A DNA stretch of 64,000 nt from Tautonia plasticadhaerens (GTDB lineage Bacteria > Planctomycetota > Planctomycetia > Isosphaerales > Isosphaeraceae), in the NCBI RefSeq assembly GCF_007752535.1, contig NZ_CP036426.1, positions 4,340,001 to 4,404,000 on the forward strand. Direction: 5' to 3'. Below, one piece after another: positions 51,063 through 62,145 of the stretch; within the stretch, counting starts at the first letter, position 1; every line of letters begins with the position of its first letter. The position numbers were made by a program, and so were the translations under genes. The notes beneath the pieces were generated by a model. It was given only the letters and a program-made list of their open reading frames with translations. It was not told where the DNA came from and did no database searches.

Positions 51063-53327
51063 TCAGCGGGACGTCGAGAAGAGGCGTCTCAGGCGGCCGT
51101 TCGGCCTTGGGGGCGCGGCGGGGCGGATTCGGACGGCCGCGGCCTTGTAGGCCGGCTGTCTCGAATGCGGGTCGAATGCGGGGAAGGTCAGCAGGTTCGT
51201 CCCGGCGTCGTGCATCGGCAGGAAGACCCGTCCTCGGCCGACCCCCTGCGTCAGCAAGGCCCGGGCCCGGGTCGACCCCCGACGGGATGCAATCTCGACC
51301 CAATCGCCCGGGGCGATCCCCCGGTCGGTGGCGTCGTCGGGGTGGAGCTCGGCGTGGGGCTCCCGGGGCGCCAGCTTGCGGAGGATCGACGACTTGCCGG
51401 TCCTCGTCAGCGTGTGCCACTGGGAGGCGCACCCCCGGCCGGTGATCAGGAGCAAGGGGTAGGACTCGTCCGGCTCCTCTGGCATCGCCGTGGGCTCACC
51501 GAAGACGAATCGGGCATGCCCGTCGTCGTGATAGAAGCATCCGTCGGCGAACAGGCGACGCTCGGCCCCGGGGTCGTCGAGGCCGGTCGGGCAGGGCCAC
51601 TGAATTCCGCCCGCCTCGCCGACCATCCGCTCATCGGCGATCCCGGTGATGTCGCACGGCCTCCCCGCCGAAAGTCGCTTGAGGAGCTGGAACACGTCCG
51701 AGGGCGTCCGCCATCCGGCGAACATGGGTCCGCAGCCGTAGGCCTCGGCGACGAGGCGGAAGATCTGGAAGTCGGCCAGGGCCTGGCCCGGGGCGCGTCG
51801 GACCTTCCTCAGCAGGCCAATCCGCCGCTCGGAGTTGATGAACGTCCCCTCCTTCTCCCCCCAGGCGGCGGCGGGGAGGAGGATGTCGGCGAGCCCGGCC
51901 GTCTCGGTCGAGTGGTAGATATCCTGGACGACCAGCAGGTCGAGCCGGCCGAGCACGTCGGCGAGCCCGCCCCGATCGATCCACGAATGGGCGGGATTCG
52001 TGGCGACGACCCAGAGCCCTCGGATCGACCCGTTCCGGATGCCGTCGAGGATCTGGTCGTAGGTCCGGCCGGCGTGCGCCGGGATGCGATCCTCGGGGAT
52101 GTCGAGGATTCGGGCGACCTCGGCCCGGTGGTCGCGGTTCGAGAAGTCCCGGCCGCCGAGCAGGCTCGAGGTGTTCGAGAACAATCGGGAGCCCATCGCG
52201 TTGCACTGGCCGGTGATCGAGTTCGCCCCCGTCCCGGGCCGGCCGATGTTGCCGGTCATCAGCGCCAGGGCGATGATCGCCTGGGCCGTGCGGACACCCT
52301 GGTGGCTCTGATTGACCCCCATCGTCCACCAGAACGAGACGCGGTCCCGCCGGCGGATGCGGTCGGCCAGGTCGAGGATTTTCCGGATGTCGAGGCCGGT
52401 CCGGCCGGCGACATACGGCGGGGTGAACCGCTCGACGAAGGCGGCGAAGGCATCGAAGCCGGCGGTGTGGGCGTCGATGAAGGTGCGGTCGATCGATCCT
52501 TCCTGGATGAACAGGTGTGCGAGTCCGTAGAGCAGGTCGAGGTCCGCCTTCGGCCGGATCGGCACGTGGAGGTTCGACTGGGCGGCCGTCTCGGTGCGAC
52601 GGGGGTCGATGACGATCAGGTCGGGGTCGCGGCGGTTCCGCATCACCCGCTCCCAGAGGATCGGGTGCGCGATGCAAGGATTGGAGCCCACGAAGACGAG
52701 GCAGTCGGACTCCTCCAGGTCGCGATACGAGTAGGGCGGGGCGTCGAAGCCGAAGCACTGCTTGTAGGCCACGGCGGCGGTGGCCATGCACTGGCGGGTG
52801 TTGCCGTCGCCGTGCACCATCCCCATGCCGAACTTCGCCACCGAGCCCAGCAGGGCGAGTTCCTCCGTCGTGATCTGGCCGGTGCCGAGGAAGGCGACCG
52901 ACTCGGGCCCGTGGGCCCGCTGGATCGCCTTGACGCGCCGGGCCATCTCGCCGACGGCGGTCGGCCAGTCGACGGGGCAACGCCGGCCGTCGGATCCGCG
53001 GAGCAGGGGGATGGTGGCGCGGTCGGGGGCGTCGAGCACGGCCAGCGCCTCCCATCCTTTCGGGCAGGCCATCCCCCGGTTGACGGGATAGGAGGCCGAC
53101 GGCGAGAGGTTCACGGCCAGGCCGCCCCGGAGGTGGACGTCGAGGCTACACCCGGTCGAGCAGTAGCCGCAGACCAGGGACGAGGTGGCGTCGGGGCTCA
53201 CCCGGGCCGGCACCTGGCCCAGGCCGAATCGCCCCGGCTCCCTCAGCAGCGACCGGGTGAGGCGGCCGTCCCGGGCATGCAGCAGCGACCGGGCCCGATC
53301 CAGCAGCAAATGCAGCGAAACGCTCAC
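51063..53327 (-). CDS. nasA: Assimilatory nitrate reductase, molybdopterin subunit (NasA/NarB type)
   Basis: A 754-residue molybdopterin oxidoreductase reducing nitrate to nitrite. The [4Fe-4S] site is Cys53, Cys56, Cys60 and Cys88 ([21 protein letters not shown]). Cofactor blocks: [84 protein letters not shown], and the C-terminal [19 protein letters not shown]. There is no export signal, so it is cytoplasmic. The GTG at 53327 overlaps the DmsBC-like stop by 4 bp (GTGA), tying the two together. The short N-terminal leader (residues 1-48) is unusual for NasA. Confidence 0.93.
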   Translation of the reverse strand: MSVSLHLLLDRARSLLHARDGRLTRSLLREPGRFGLGQVPARVSPDATSSLVCGYCSTGCSLDVHLRGGLAVNLSPSASYPVNRGMACPKGWEALAVLDAPDRATIPLLRGSDGRRCPVDWPTAVGEMARRVKAIQRAHGPESVAFLGTGQITTEELALLGSVAKFGMGMVHGDGNTRQCMATAAVAYKQCFGFDAPPYSYRDLEESDCLVFVGSNPCIAHPILWERVMRNRRDPDLIVIDPRRTETAAQSNLHVPIRPKADLDLLYGLAHLFIQEGSIDRTFIDAHTAGFDAFAAFVERFTPPYVAGRTGLDIRKILDLADRIRRRDRVSFWWTMGVNQSHQGVRTAQAIIALALMTGNIGRPGTGANSITGQCNAMGSRLFSNTSSLLGGRDFSNRDHRAEVARILDIPEDRIPAHAGRTYDQILDGIRNGSIRGLWVVATNPAHSWIDRGGLADVLGRLDLLVVQDIYHSTETAGLADILLPAAAWGEKEGTFINSERRIGLLRKVRRAPGQALADFQIFRLVAEAYGCGPMFAGWRTPSDVFQLLKRLSAGRPCDITGIADERMVGEAGGIQWPCPTGLDDPGAERRLFADGCFYHDDGHARFVFGEPTAMPEEPDESYPLLLITGRGCASQWHTLTRTGKSSILRKLAPREPHAELHPDDATDRGIAPGDWVEIASRRGSTRARALLTQGVGRGRVFLPMHDAGTNLLTFPAFDPHSRQPAYKAAAVRIRPAAPPRPNGRLRRLFSTSR

Positions 53328-54973
53328 GAGTGCAGACCCCCCGGCATCTTCGGCCGAGATGCGGCGGCGAAAAAGAGGAACCGTTCCAGCAGTTCTCCCG
53401 CGATCAAGCCGGCCAGCGCGATCGCCGAGAGGCACGAGGCCACCCCCGGCACGGCCCCGGGACCCAGCCCGGCGAGCGTCAGCGGCACCACCACCCCTGG
53501 GATGAGCCCGAGCGTCACCCGCACCTTCCAGCAGCCCGCCAGCGGACCCCGGATCACCCGGGACGACCGGCCCAGCAGGTCGACCCCGGATCGGTCCCGG
53601 TGGTCGAGCAGTTCCGATTCGGCCGCGACCTTCCCGAGTACCAATGCCGCCAGGGCGACCCACGGAAGTGCAGCGGGGGGCGTCCCCTCCCAGGCCCGGC
53701 ACGATAGCCGGGCGGCCAGCCCGAGCACGGCCACCGTGCCCGCGAATCGCAAGACGCCCCGGCCCCCGGTCCAGGCCGGCCTCCTCGTGACGTGGTAGAC
53801 CATCACCGAGCAGGCCACACCGGCGACCCCCGAGGCGACCGCCCCGGCCGCGAGCACGATTCCCAATTGCGGCCACCGTTCAGCCAGGTCGGGGCGGACC
53901 AATGCCAGGCCCACCGAAGCCCCGGCGAGCTTGGCGAAGGCACCGAAGCAGACGACCTCGCGACTCAGCCACGAGTGTCGCAGGCCGATCACCGCCCGAT
54001 AGGCCAGGTGGGGCCTCCCCAGGTGGGCGAGGCTCGCCATCAGCCCGATGAGCAGCCCCCCGAGGCTCAGCAGCCCGAGCGCCACCGATCCGTCCCCACC
54101 GAGCCTCCCGATCAGCTCGAACAGCAGGCCGCCCGCGGCGAGCTGCGTCAGCACGAGCATGACGACGAGCGGCCCGTGGGCGTGCTCCGCCTCGATCCGG
54201 TGTGCATCCGCCGGCTCGGAGTCGGCCGGGAGCGGACGGGAGGCCCGGTATCGCGTCGACGGCCCCGTGATCGAGGGGTCGGGGGCCGAGGGCAGGAAGC
54301 GGCCGGCAGCGGCCGACTCCTCGACCTCGGCGACGTCGACCACCCGGACCCGGATCGCTTCGTGCGGGCAGGCCCGGACGCAGGCCGGGGCCTCCCCGAC
54401 GCGGAGGCGGTCGGAGCAGAGGTCGCACTTGCGGACGATCCCCTCCCCGGCGTGGTACTTCGGGGCGTCGTAGGGGCAGGCCATCGTGCAGTACTTGCAG
54501 CCGATGCACTGGTCATCCAGGTGGCGGACGATCCCGGTGACGGGGTCCTTCTCGTAGGCGTCGACCGGGCAGGCGTTCGCGCAGGCCGGGTCGACGCAGT
54601 GGTGGCACGAGGTCGTCACGTGCTGGAGCACCGGCAGGGCCTCGTGGCCCCCAACGAGCAGGCCGACGTCGCGCCACGACTCCCCCTCGTCCAGGCCGTT
54701 CAGGGCGTGGCAGGCGGTCACGCACGCCTTGCAGCCCGAGCAGCGATCCAGCTCCACCTCGAAGGCATATTGCTGCCCCGGGCCCGGCGGCGAAGCCGGC
54801 ATCAGCTCGGCGTATCGCCCCCGCGAACGTAATTCCGGGGCCTCGTCGTGGAACCTGGAGAACTGCTCGACGGCCGTCACCTCGCGCTCCGCCCGCAGCA
54901 GGGAATCGGCCATCGCGTCGACGGGGCCGGTCGTCGACACGGCACCGGATGTCAACAAGGCCGACGTGCTCAT
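53324..54973 (-). CDS. Fused DmsB-like ferredoxin and DmsC-like membrane anchor
   Basis: A 549-residue fusion. Residues 75-208 contain sixteen cysteines in four groups ([39 protein letters not shown]...CVRAC), as in DmsB-type proteins with four [4Fe-4S] clusters. After a linker, residues ~268-549 hold about eight membrane helices resembling DmsC ([36 protein letters not shown]). DmsBC normally draws electrons from quinol for a periplasmic molybdoenzyme; here it is coupled by a 4-bp overlap to a cytoplasmic nitrate reductase, so it probably feeds that enzyme. ATG 54973 follows GAGAGGAT. The direction of electron flow is inferred. Confidence 0.88.
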   Translation of the reverse strand: MSTSALLTSGAVSTTGPVDAMADSLLRAEREVTAVEQFSRFHDEAPELRSRGRYAELMPASPPGPGQQYAFEVELDRCSGCKACVTACHALNGLDEGESWRDVGLLVGGHEALPVLQHVTTSCHHCVDPACANACPVDAYEKDPVTGIVRHLDDQCIGCKYCTMACPYDAPKYHAGEGIVRKCDLCSDRLRVGEAPACVRACPHEAIRVRVVDVAEVEESAAAGRFLPSAPDPSITGPSTRYRASRPLPADSEPADAHRIEAEHAHGPLVVMLVLTQLAAGGLLFELIGRLGGDGSVALGLLSLGGLLIGLMASLAHLGRPHLAYRAVIGLRHSWLSREVVCFGAFAKLAGASVGLALVRPDLAERWPQLGIVLAAGAVASGVAGVACSVMVYHVTRRPAWTGGRGVLRFAGTVAVLGLAARLSCRAWEGTPPAALPWVALAALVLGKVAAESELLDHRDRSGVDLLGRSSRVIRGPLAGCWKVRVTLGLIPGVVVPLTLAGLGPGAVPGVASCLSAIALAGLIAGELLERFLFFAAASRPKMPGGLHS

Positions 54974-55261
54974 CGCTCGATCCTCTCACCACCTCCCCAA
55001 GACCAGTCCAGGGTGTCGGCCCCTCAGAACGCGACGGCCGTACCGGCCCCCATCCCCTTCCCGCGGAAAGTGGGCGATTGCTGCGGCAGGTCGAAGGTCG
55101 AGGTTCGGAAGACCACCGGGGGTGCTTCGGTTTTCCGAAGGGATTCTCCCCCCAATTCGGCGAGGACCACCTCCGGGACTGCGCGCACGGCCGGCGTCCA
55201 TGCCCGCGATTGGGGCACTCTTCAGCATGAGGACGGGGCGGCCGGGCCGAATGCGACCCGA

Positions 55262-55900
55262 TCAGCGGCCCGCTTCAGATCCCTCGGCATCCCGACCGTA
55301 GGCGAGCCGGAGCAATTCCGCGAGGGACCGGGCGGCGAGCTTCCTCATCAGGCCGGCCCTCCGCATCTCGACCGCCCGGGGGGTGATCGCCAGGCGGGCG
55401 GCGATCGCCTTGTTCGGCAGTCCGCCCTTGATCAGGTCGAGGACCTCCCGCTCCTTCTCGGTCAGCGACCGGAAGCGCGCATCGATGGCCTCGCGGTCGA
55501 CCAGCAGGGCGCGGCGGCGGGCGTCCTCGTCGATCGCCCGCTGCACCTTGTCGAGCAACTCCTGCCGATTGAACGGCTTCTCGACGAACTCGACGGCCCC
55601 CGACTTCATCGCCCGGATCGCCATCGGCACGTCGGCGAACGCGGTCATGAAGATCGCCGGCCTCCCCTCGCCGCGTCCGACCAGCTCCTCGAACAGGTCC
55701 AGGCCACTCTTGCCCGGCATCCGGACGTCGAAGACCAGGCAGCCCGGACCATCGGGCGGGGACTCGCGGAGGAACTCGGCGGCCGTGCCGAACGCCCGGA
55801 CCCGGAGCCCGACGGTCTCCATCAGCCAGCGCAGCGAGTCCCTCAAGTCGGCGTCGTCGTCAACGATGTAGACCGTCGGTTCCTGCATCGTCGCGGCCAT
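55262..55900 (-). CDS. FixJ-type response regulator
   Basis: A 212-residue two-domain regulator. Receiver domain 8-122 with the acidic pair Asp14-Asp15, phosphoacceptor Asp58 (LVFDVRMPG), Thr86 (FMTAFAD) and Lys108 (EKPFNRQELL). The LuxR/FixJ DNA-binding domain spans ~143-203 (SLTEKEREVLDLIKGGLPNKAIAARLAITPRAVEMRRAGLMRKL). The start at 55900 lies 41 bp inside the kinase gene, so the two are translated together. It most likely controls the nitrate operon that begins 288 bp downstream. Confidence 0.93.
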   Translation of the reverse strand: MAATMQEPTVYIVDDDADLRDSLRWLMETVGLRVRAFGTAAEFLRESPPDGPGCLVFDVRMPGKSGLDLFEELVGRGEGRPAIFMTAFADVPMAIRAMKSGAVEFVEKPFNRQELLDKVQRAIDEDARRRALLVDREAIDARFRSLTEKEREVLDLIKGGLPNKAIAARLAITPRAVEMRRAGLMRKLAARSLAELLRLAYGRDAEGSEAGR

Positions 55901-57410
55901 CGCTCGGGATCGAGACGCGGAAGACGGTGCCGACGCCCGGCTCAGACTCGAACTCGATACGCCCCTGGTGGGCCTCGACGATCGTGCGGCTGATCGCCAG
56001 CCCCATGCCCATCCCGTCGGCACGAGTGCTGAAGAATGCGTCGAACACCTGGCGTTCCCGGCCCCCGGCGATGCCCTCGCCGTTGTCGGAAACCTCGAAG
56101 GACACCTGCCCAGGTCCGCCCCGCACGGTCGCCATAACGATCTGCGGCGCTTCGACTCCCATGGCCCGAACCGCATCGGTCGCATTGCGAACGAGGTTGA
56201 CCAGGACCTGCTGGACCTGGACGGGGTCGCACTCGACACCTGGCAAGTCGGGTGCCAGCTCGGTCCTCAGGGCGATCCCGAGTCGCTCGACCTCCCCTCG
56301 GAGCAGGTCGGCGACCTCGGCGACGAGGGCGTTCGGCTCGACACGCTCGACGGCCGGCCCCTGGCGGGAGACGAAGCGGCGGATTCGGCGGATGATCTCG
56401 CCGGCACGGAGGGTCATCGCGAGGATCCGATCCAGGGCCGCCCGCACCTCGCCGATCGCCGGCCTGGGGCGTTCGAGCGCCACCAGGCAACCCTCGGCGT
56501 AATTGGCGATCGCGCCCAGCGGTTGGTTCAGCTCGTGGGCCAGGCCCGTGGCCATCTCGCCGATCACGTTGGTCCGGGAGACGTGGCTGAAGCGCTCAAG
56601 CAGCTCGCGATGACGGCGGTCCGCCCGCTCGCGCTCCCTCGACTCGATGCGCAACGCCTCGTTGGCCCGTTCGAGCGAAGCGGTACGCTCGCGGACGCGG
56701 CGTTCCAGTTCGTCCCGGGCGTCCCGCAGCTCCGCGAACTGCTCCCGGATCAGCCGGGCCCAGGGCCGGAGGATCAGGAGGGCGACCACGAGCAGGCCGA
56801 TCAGGTTCGTGGCGGTCATCGCCCAGCCGGTCTGGAGTAGGCGGTCGACACGCCCCCTCGCCTCGCGTTCGTAGAGCCCGACGATCACGTCCATCCGCCA
56901 AAGATAGTCATCCTCGGCCTCGAGGATGACGTGCAGGGCCGCCTCGGCCTCCTCCCCCCAGCCGGACCCGCCCCGGATGATCGTCGAGGCGGCGTCTCGC
57001 ATCCGGCGGTAGTCGGGTTCCAGTGCGTCGAAGGCCCGGCGGATCGACTCGCTGTTGCGTCCGGGCAGCGACCGGAACGCATCCCCCCGCCGGAGACCGC
57101 GATGAGACCGGGCCCAGAGTTCGAGCACCCGCCGCAGCTCGTCGAGGTGCCGGGCACGCTCCCCGGACCGCGTCACCGAGACGGCCAGGGCGGCCTTGGC
57201 CAGTCGCTGGCTGAGCATCCGCTGACGTCCGGCGACGTTAATCACCGGCGCGTCGGACATCAGGCGGATCATCGAGGGTTGGACCAGGAGCCGATCCGCC
57301 AGCAGCAGCGCCGCGATCAACCCCATCGCCAGCCAGGCCGGTCGACTCGGCGGGCCTGGGGGCCGGCCTGCCTCGGAGATCGCGCCCGTCCGGTTTCGCC
57401 TGCGGATCAT
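55860..57410 (-). CDS. Histidine kinase with PilJ/NarX-type N-terminal sensor
   Basis: A 516-residue membrane kinase. Helices at ~26-43 and ~198-216 bracket a periplasmic sensor that begins DAPVINVAGRQRMLSQRLAK (53-72), closely like the nitrate-binding P-box of NarX/NarQ and the PilJ N-terminal domain. A coiled coil (~222-285) leads to the H-box MATGLAHELNQPLGAI with His292, then the N-box LVRNATDA, DNGEGIA and GMGMGLA of the ATPase domain; the kinase core is FixL/NtrB-like. It should phosphorylate the adjacent FixJ-type regulator in response to nitrate or nitrite. Ligand is inferred from motif and operon context. Confidence 0.9.
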   Translation of the reverse strand: MIRRRNRTGAISEAGRPPGPPSRPAWLAMGLIAALLLADRLLVQPSMIRLMSDAPVINVAGRQRMLSQRLAKAALAVSVTRSGERARHLDELRRVLELWARSHRGLRRGDAFRSLPGRNSESIRRAFDALEPDYRRMRDAASTIIRGGSGWGEEAEAALHVILEAEDDYLWRMDVIVGLYEREARGRVDRLLQTGWAMTATNLIGLLVVALLILRPWARLIREQFAELRDARDELERRVRERTASLERANEALRIESRERERADRRHRELLERFSHVSRTNVIGEMATGLAHELNQPLGAIANYAEGCLVALERPRPAIGEVRAALDRILAMTLRAGEIIRRIRRFVSRQGPAVERVEPNALVAEVADLLRGEVERLGIALRTELAPDLPGVECDPVQVQQVLVNLVRNATDAVRAMGVEAPQIVMATVRGGPGQVSFEVSDNGEGIAGGRERQVFDAFFSTRADGMGMGLAISRTIVEAHQGRIEFESEPGVGTVFRVSIPSDGRDDAGTDGLHR

Positions 57411-57502
57411 GTTCGCTCAACGGTCGTCGTCGAGGTGAAGGCGGACTCGAACGCACACCGCAACTCCCGAACACCACGAGATCGCCATCGAAGGATTTCA
57501 GG

Positions 57503-58972
57503 TCAAAGGATCACCTCCCTGATCACGTGGCCTTCCACATTCGTCAGGCGGCGTTGCACGCCGTTATGCTCGAACGTCAACGCCTCGTGATCCAGGCCGA
57601 GGAGGTGAAGGATGGTGGCGTTGAAGTCGTAGAGGGTGGTGACGTCTCCCACCGCCTTCCTGCCGAGTTCGTCGGTGATTCCATGACTGGCGCCCGGGCG
57701 GACGCCGGCGCCAGCCAGCCAGCAGGTGAAACCGTCGGGGTTGTGGTCGCGGCCCCGCGACCCTTTCTGGAACATGGGCATTCGGCCGAATTCGGTGCAC
57801 CAGACGACCAGCGTCTCCTGGAGCAGCCCCCGTTGCTTCAGGTCGCGGATGAGTGCCGCGGCGGGCTGGTCGAGGATGGCCGCGTGCCGGTCGTACTGCT
57901 CCTTGAGCCGGTCATGCCCGTCCCAATTCAACTCACCGCCGCTCGCGTAGGCGCCGTTGAACAGCTGGACGAATCGCACCCCGCGTTCGATGAGCCGGCG
58001 GGCCAGGATGCAGTTGCGGGCGAACGCGGCCTTGAGCGGGTTGGACGCGTCGTCGGCGCCGTAGTGCCTCAGCACGTGGCCGGGCTCGTCGGAGAGGTCG
58101 CCGGTCTCCGGCAGGCTAAGTTGCATCCGGGCGGCGAGCTCGTAACTCGCGATGCGGGCCGCGAGCTTCTCGTCGCCCGGATGCCGCTGGAGGTGTCGCC
58201 GGTTCATCCGTCGCAGCAGCTCCCGGGCGGCGTCGTCGTCCGAGGTCCGCACCCCATCGGGAGGAGTGAGGTGGCGTACCGGGCCGGACGCGTCGAGTGG
58301 CGTCCCCTGGTACACGGCCGGCAGGAAGCCCGGACCCCAATTGTTCGAACCGGCCTGCGGAACGCCCCGGGGGTCGGGGATGGCGACGAAGGCCGGCAGG
58401 TCCTGGCTCTCGCTGCCGAGCGCGAAGCCGGCCCAGGCGCCGAGGCTCGGGAAGCCGTCGAGCACCGAGCCGGTCGAGAGGAAGTTCTCGGCCGGCCCGT
58501 GCGTGTTGCTCGCGCTGGTCAGCGAATGCACGAAGGCGATCTCGTCAGTCAGCCCGGCGAGGTGCGGGATCAGGTCGGAGACCATCTTGCCCGACTGCCC
58601 CCTCGGGCGGAACCGATACTGGGGCCGGGCCAGGTCGCCCGCGGGGCCCTGGAACGTCACCGCCGGCCCGTCCTCCAGCGGCCGGCCGTCGTGCTTGATC
58701 AATTCCGGCTTGTAGTCCCAGGTCTCGAGCTGACTCACGGCGCCCGCGCAGAAGATGACGACGACGTTTTTCGCCTTCGCCGGGAAGTGCGGCGGCCTCG
58801 GGGCGAACGGCCGGGCCGGATCGATGCTCGGGCTGTCGGCGGCGAGGAGTCCGTCGCGGCGGAGCAGGCTGGCCAGCGCGATCGAGCCCAACGCCGTGGC
58901 CGACCGGGAGAGGAAATGCCGCCGGTCCAGGAGGAGTCGCCCGGCGGGCGAGACGCGGTCCGAGCTCGGCAT
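57503..58972 (-). CDS. DUF1501 protein (sulfatase-like), Tat-type signal
   Basis: A 489-residue DUF1501 protein, abundant in planctomycetes. The N-terminus has a twin-arginine-like signal, [22 protein letters not shown] (Arg17-Arg18), indicating export in a folded state. Alkaline-phosphatase-fold landmarks: [76 protein letters not shown] with metal-ligand-type residues. It is 57 bp downstream of the cytochrome-like DUF1553 gene, its constant partner in planctomycete genomes. The reaction is unknown; export and pairing suggest work on extracellular polymers. Confidence 0.93.
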   Translation of the reverse strand: MPSSDRVSPAGRLLLDRRHFLSRSATALGSIALASLLRRDGLLAADSPSIDPARPFAPRPPHFPAKAKNVVVIFCAGAVSQLETWDYKPELIKHDGRPLEDGPAVTFQGPAGDLARPQYRFRPRGQSGKMVSDLIPHLAGLTDEIAFVHSLTSASNTHGPAENFLSTGSVLDGFPSLGAWAGFALGSESQDLPAFVAIPDPRGVPQAGSNNWGPGFLPAVYQGTPLDASGPVRHLTPPDGVRTSDDDAARELLRRMNRRHLQRHPGDEKLAARIASYELAARMQLSLPETGDLSDEPGHVLRHYGADDASNPLKAAFARNCILARRLIERGVRFVQLFNGAYASGGELNWDGHDRLKEQYDRHAAILDQPAAALIRDLKQRGLLQETLVVWCTEFGRMPMFQKGSRGRDHNPDGFTCWLAGAGVRPGASHGITDELGRKAVGDVTTLYDFNATILHLLGLDHEALTFEHNGVQRRLTNVEGHVIREVIL

Positions 58973-59029
58973 GATGTCCTCCGGGAGGGCTGGCGGGCGG
59001 GCGGGGCGTTCGGGGTCGGGATGCGGGGG

Positions 59030-61822
59030 TCAGGGGAGGAAGAGGAACTCGTTGGAATTGAAGAGGGCGCGACCGAGGGCATCCAGCCCGTGCCGACGCA
59101 CGACGGCGGAGGCGTCGTCGCTCTCGTCCGGGTCGGGATCGCGGCCGAGGGCGAGCTGATAGGCGCGGCGGACCTGGGCCGAGGCGTCCTCGCCTGCCTC
59201 CGCCCGGAGCCGGTCGGCGAACGCGCCCGCCTCGTCGAGGGTGAAGCGGCTGTTGAAGAGGTTCAGGGCCTGGATCGGGGTGGTCGACTCGATCCGCCTC
59301 GCCGTGCTCTGCCCCGCGTCCGGGCAATCGAACGCGCCGAAGACGGCGTCGCGCTCGCGCCGCACCCTGTGGGCGTAGATCATCCGACGCCTCCCCTTGG
59401 CGTCGAACCGCTCGACGGGCGGGAATCCCTGCAGCCCCCCCCGGTGGCGGAAGAAGTCGAATCCGGGGCCGCCCATCTCCGGGTTCAGCCGCCCGCTCAC
59501 GGCGAGCATCGCGTCTCGGATCGCCTCGGCTTCCAGCCGGCGCGGCGGGAACCGCCAGAGCAGGCGGGCGTCGGAATCCTTCGCCCGGGCGCCGGGGTCG
59601 ATCCGGCTCGATTGCCGATAGGTCGCCGACAGCACGATCAGGCGGTGCATGTGCTTGACCGACCAGCCTGATCGGATGAATTCCGAGGCGAGCCAGTCGA
59701 TCAGCTCCGGGTGTGACGGCCTCGCCCCGTTGTGGCCGAAATCGCTCGGTGTCCCCATGAGTCCGATGCCGAAATGCCCCTGCCAGATGCGGTTGACCAT
59801 CACCCGGGCGGTCAAGGGATTCTCCGGGCTCGCGATCCATCCGGCCAGCGCCTCACGACGCTCCCGCTCGGCGGAGCCCCTCGGGAGGGCGAGCGTCCCG
59901 AGGGCGTGGGGGACGGCGGGGGCGACCTCCTCCCTCGGCTGCTCGGGGTCGCCGCGGTGCAGCCGGTGGATCGAATCGGGGGCCCGGAAGACCCCCGCGA
60001 AGGCGACCTGCCGGGCGCGGGCGTCGGCAAGCTCCCGCTCCAGGCAATCCCGCTCCTCGATCAGTCGACTAGCAACCCTCGCCTCCTCGGGGTCGAGTCC
60101 TGCGGGAAAGGGCGAGACGGGGGGATCGCCCCCTCCCGAGTACTCCCGACGGTCGGACGAATCGGCGACGGCCCGCCACCCGCCCGAGTCGGGGGCGACC
60201 TCGATCCGGTAGGCCACTGCGAGTCGGTCGTCAAACTCACCCTCGCGGTCTCGCCCCCAGACGACCCGATCGATCGAGTACTCCCCGGGGAACTCCAGCT
60301 CGATCCAGCCCCGTCCCTCCTCGTCCGACATCCAGCTGCTCGAGTTGCCGTAGCGGCCGTCGATGGCGAACCGCAGCTCGTGCCGTCCGGCGACGACCGT
60401 GTCGCCGGACGACCAGATCGCGGTGCCGGAGGCGGCGAGCGCGACGTTCCGCCCGTCGACGTCATACACCTCCAGTTCGTCGATGCAGGGCTCCAGCCGG
60501 TTCGTCCCGAGGACCGTGAAGCGGACGCGTCGGGCGGCCACCGGGCCGAAGCGATCCGCGTTCTTGCGCGGGTCGACCGGTGGACGCTCGATGCCGGACC
60601 CCGCCGTCGGCTCCAGCCCCGCGAGCCGTCGCTCGATGTCTACCAGCCGCGACCGGAGACCGGCCTCTCGCCGCCGGGCCTCGTCGGCCTGGGGCGTCCG
60701 GACGGGACGGTCGCCGTACTCCACCCCGGCGAAGAACGCCTGCATCGAGTAATAGTCGACCTGGGAGACGGGGTCGAACTTGTGGTCGTGGCAGCGGGCG
60801 CAACCGACGCTCAGGCCCAGGAAGGTCAGCGTCGTGTTGTTGACGATCTCATCGATCGCGTCCTGTCGAGCCAGCCGGATCGAGGGCTCGTCCTTGCCGA
60901 TCTGGCCGGGGAGGAGCACCGATGCGGTGACGAGGAACCCCGTGGCCTCGTCCCGGCCCAACGCATCGCCCACGATCTGCTCGCGGACGAACCGGTCATA
61001 CGGCGTGTCGGCGTTGAAGGCGCGGATCACGTAATCGCGATAAGGCCAGGCATTCGGGCGTTCCGTGTTCACCTCGAAGCCATGCGTGTCGGCGTAGCGG
61101 ACCACGTCGAGCCAGTGCTGCGCCCATCGCTCGCCGTACCTGGGGGAGGCCAGCAACTCGTCGACCACGCGACCGTGGGCATCGGGGCGGGGGTCTGCGA
61201 CGAAGTCTGCCACCCGCTCGGGAGTCGGCGGCAGCCCCGTGAGGTCGAAGGCCACCCGCCGTAGCCACGAGGCGCGATCCGCCGGGGGTGAGGGGCGCAG
61301 TCCCTCGCCCTCTAGGCGGTCGAGGATGAAGCGGTCGATCGCATTCCGCGGCCAGGACCGGTCGACGGATGCCGGCGGCGCCGGGCGAGTCGGCGGGCCG
61401 AACGACCAGTGGTCGATCGGGTCCTCCTGCGTCACCCCGTCCACCCCTTCCGGCCACGATGCACCCTGGTCGATCCAGGCGGCCAGGGTGCCGATCTCGG
61501 CCTCCGACAGCCGCTCTCCCCTCGGGGGCATGAGCATTTGCTCGTCTTCGCCCGAGGAGAACATGACGATCGGGCTCTCGGACGCCTTCCCCGGCACGAT
61601 CGCCGGCCCGTAGGCCCCCTCCTTGAAGGCCTCCGATTTGACGTCGAGCCGCAGCCCGGAGCGCTGCCGGTCCGGGCCGTGGCAGCCGAAGCAATGCCGC
61701 TCGAGTATCGGACGCACGTCGCGGGCGAACTCCACGGCGGCCGGGCCCGAGTCCTCGGTCGCTCGCAGGTCGGCCGCGACGCCGAGCAGCAGGAAGGGCA
61801 GGGCCCCGAGGGTCCGCTTCAT
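59030..61822 (-). CDS. Cytochrome-like planctomycete protein (PSCyt1 - DUF1549 - DUF1553)
   Basis: A 930-residue exported protein. ATG 61822 gives a signal peptide (KRTLGALPFLLLGVAADLRATE). A heme-c motif C44-F-G-C47-H48 lies in the PSCyt1 domain; DUF1549 follows (NAIDRFILDRLEGEGLRPSPPADRASWLRRVAFDLTGLPPTP), with a second CARCHDHKFDP motif; an inserted discoidin-like segment (~470-620) precedes DUF1553 (GWIASPENPLTARVMVNRIWQGHFGIGLMGTPSDFG). The arrangement is a planctomycete hallmark; redox function in the periplasm is inferred from the heme motifs. It is the first gene of the pair with the DUF1501 gene. Confidence 0.94.
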   Translation of the reverse strand: MKRTLGALPFLLLGVAADLRATEDSGPAAVEFARDVRPILERHCFGCHGPDRQRSGLRLDVKSEAFKEGAYGPAIVPGKASESPIVMFSSGEDEQMLMPPRGERLSEAEIGTLAAWIDQGASWPEGVDGVTQEDPIDHWSFGPPTRPAPPASVDRSWPRNAIDRFILDRLEGEGLRPSPPADRASWLRRVAFDLTGLPPTPERVADFVADPRPDAHGRVVDELLASPRYGERWAQHWLDVVRYADTHGFEVNTERPNAWPYRDYVIRAFNADTPYDRFVREQIVGDALGRDEATGFLVTASVLLPGQIGKDEPSIRLARQDAIDEIVNNTTLTFLGLSVGCARCHDHKFDPVSQVDYYSMQAFFAGVEYGDRPVRTPQADEARRREAGLRSRLVDIERRLAGLEPTAGSGIERPPVDPRKNADRFGPVAARRVRFTVLGTNRLEPCIDELEVYDVDGRNVALAASGTAIWSSGDTVVAGRHELRFAIDGRYGNSSSWMSDEEGRGWIELEFPGEYSIDRVVWGRDREGEFDDRLAVAYRIEVAPDSGGWRAVADSSDRREYSGGGDPPVSPFPAGLDPEEARVASRLIEERDCLERELADARARQVAFAGVFRAPDSIHRLHRGDPEQPREEVAPAVPHALGTLALPRGSAERERREALAGWIASPENPLTARVMVNRIWQGHFGIGLMGTPSDFGHNGARPSHPELIDWLASEFIRSGWSVKHMHRLIVLSATYRQSSRIDPGARAKDSDARLLWRFPPRRLEAEAIRDAMLAVSGRLNPEMGGPGFDFFRHRGGLQGFPPVERFDAKGRRRMIYAHRVRRERDAVFGAFDCPDAGQSTARRIESTTPIQALNLFNSRFTLDEAGAFADRLRAEAGEDASAQVRRAYQLALGRDPDPDESDDASAVVRRHGLDALGRALFNSNEFLFLP

Positions 61823-62145
61823 GGTGGTCGGCGCCTCATCCGTCGGTGTCTCGCGTCCCGGGGGGACATCCCCGTGTCCCCGGATCGTTCGCCGACGGGC
61901 GATGGGAGATCCTCGAGCATCGCCGAGGATGTCCCTCATCACCGGTGTCGGAACCCAGGCCGCGTTTCGCGAGACGATCTCCGATCCGACCCACCATAAC
62001 GAGTCATCGGGCCCACCGGGAGTATGGAGCAGGCGTGGGGCGTCTCGGTGATCCCGACACGGTGGCCTCGTCGGGAGCCCCGTCAGGTACGGACTCCGGC
62101 CGAGGCCGCTGCCGCTCGGCCCCTATCCCGCCGGCTCGACGCCGA
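61823..62145. other. Intergenic stretch without a gene
   Basis: About 320 bp upstream of the DUF1553 gene, up to the stop of the next minus-strand gene. It must contain the promoter of the pair; I see no clear -35/-10 pair, tRNA or repeat. Open frames here lack family features. Confidence 0.4.

Noticed and set aside
51165-53798. 877-codon plus-strand frame opposite the nitrate reductase
   Set aside because: Shadow of the molybdopterin enzyme; no motif of its own.
57527-59671. 714-codon plus-strand frame opposite the DUF1501 gene
   Set aside because: Shadow of DUF1501 and DUF1553 sequence; repetitive Glu/Gly/Arg/Val composition without domains.
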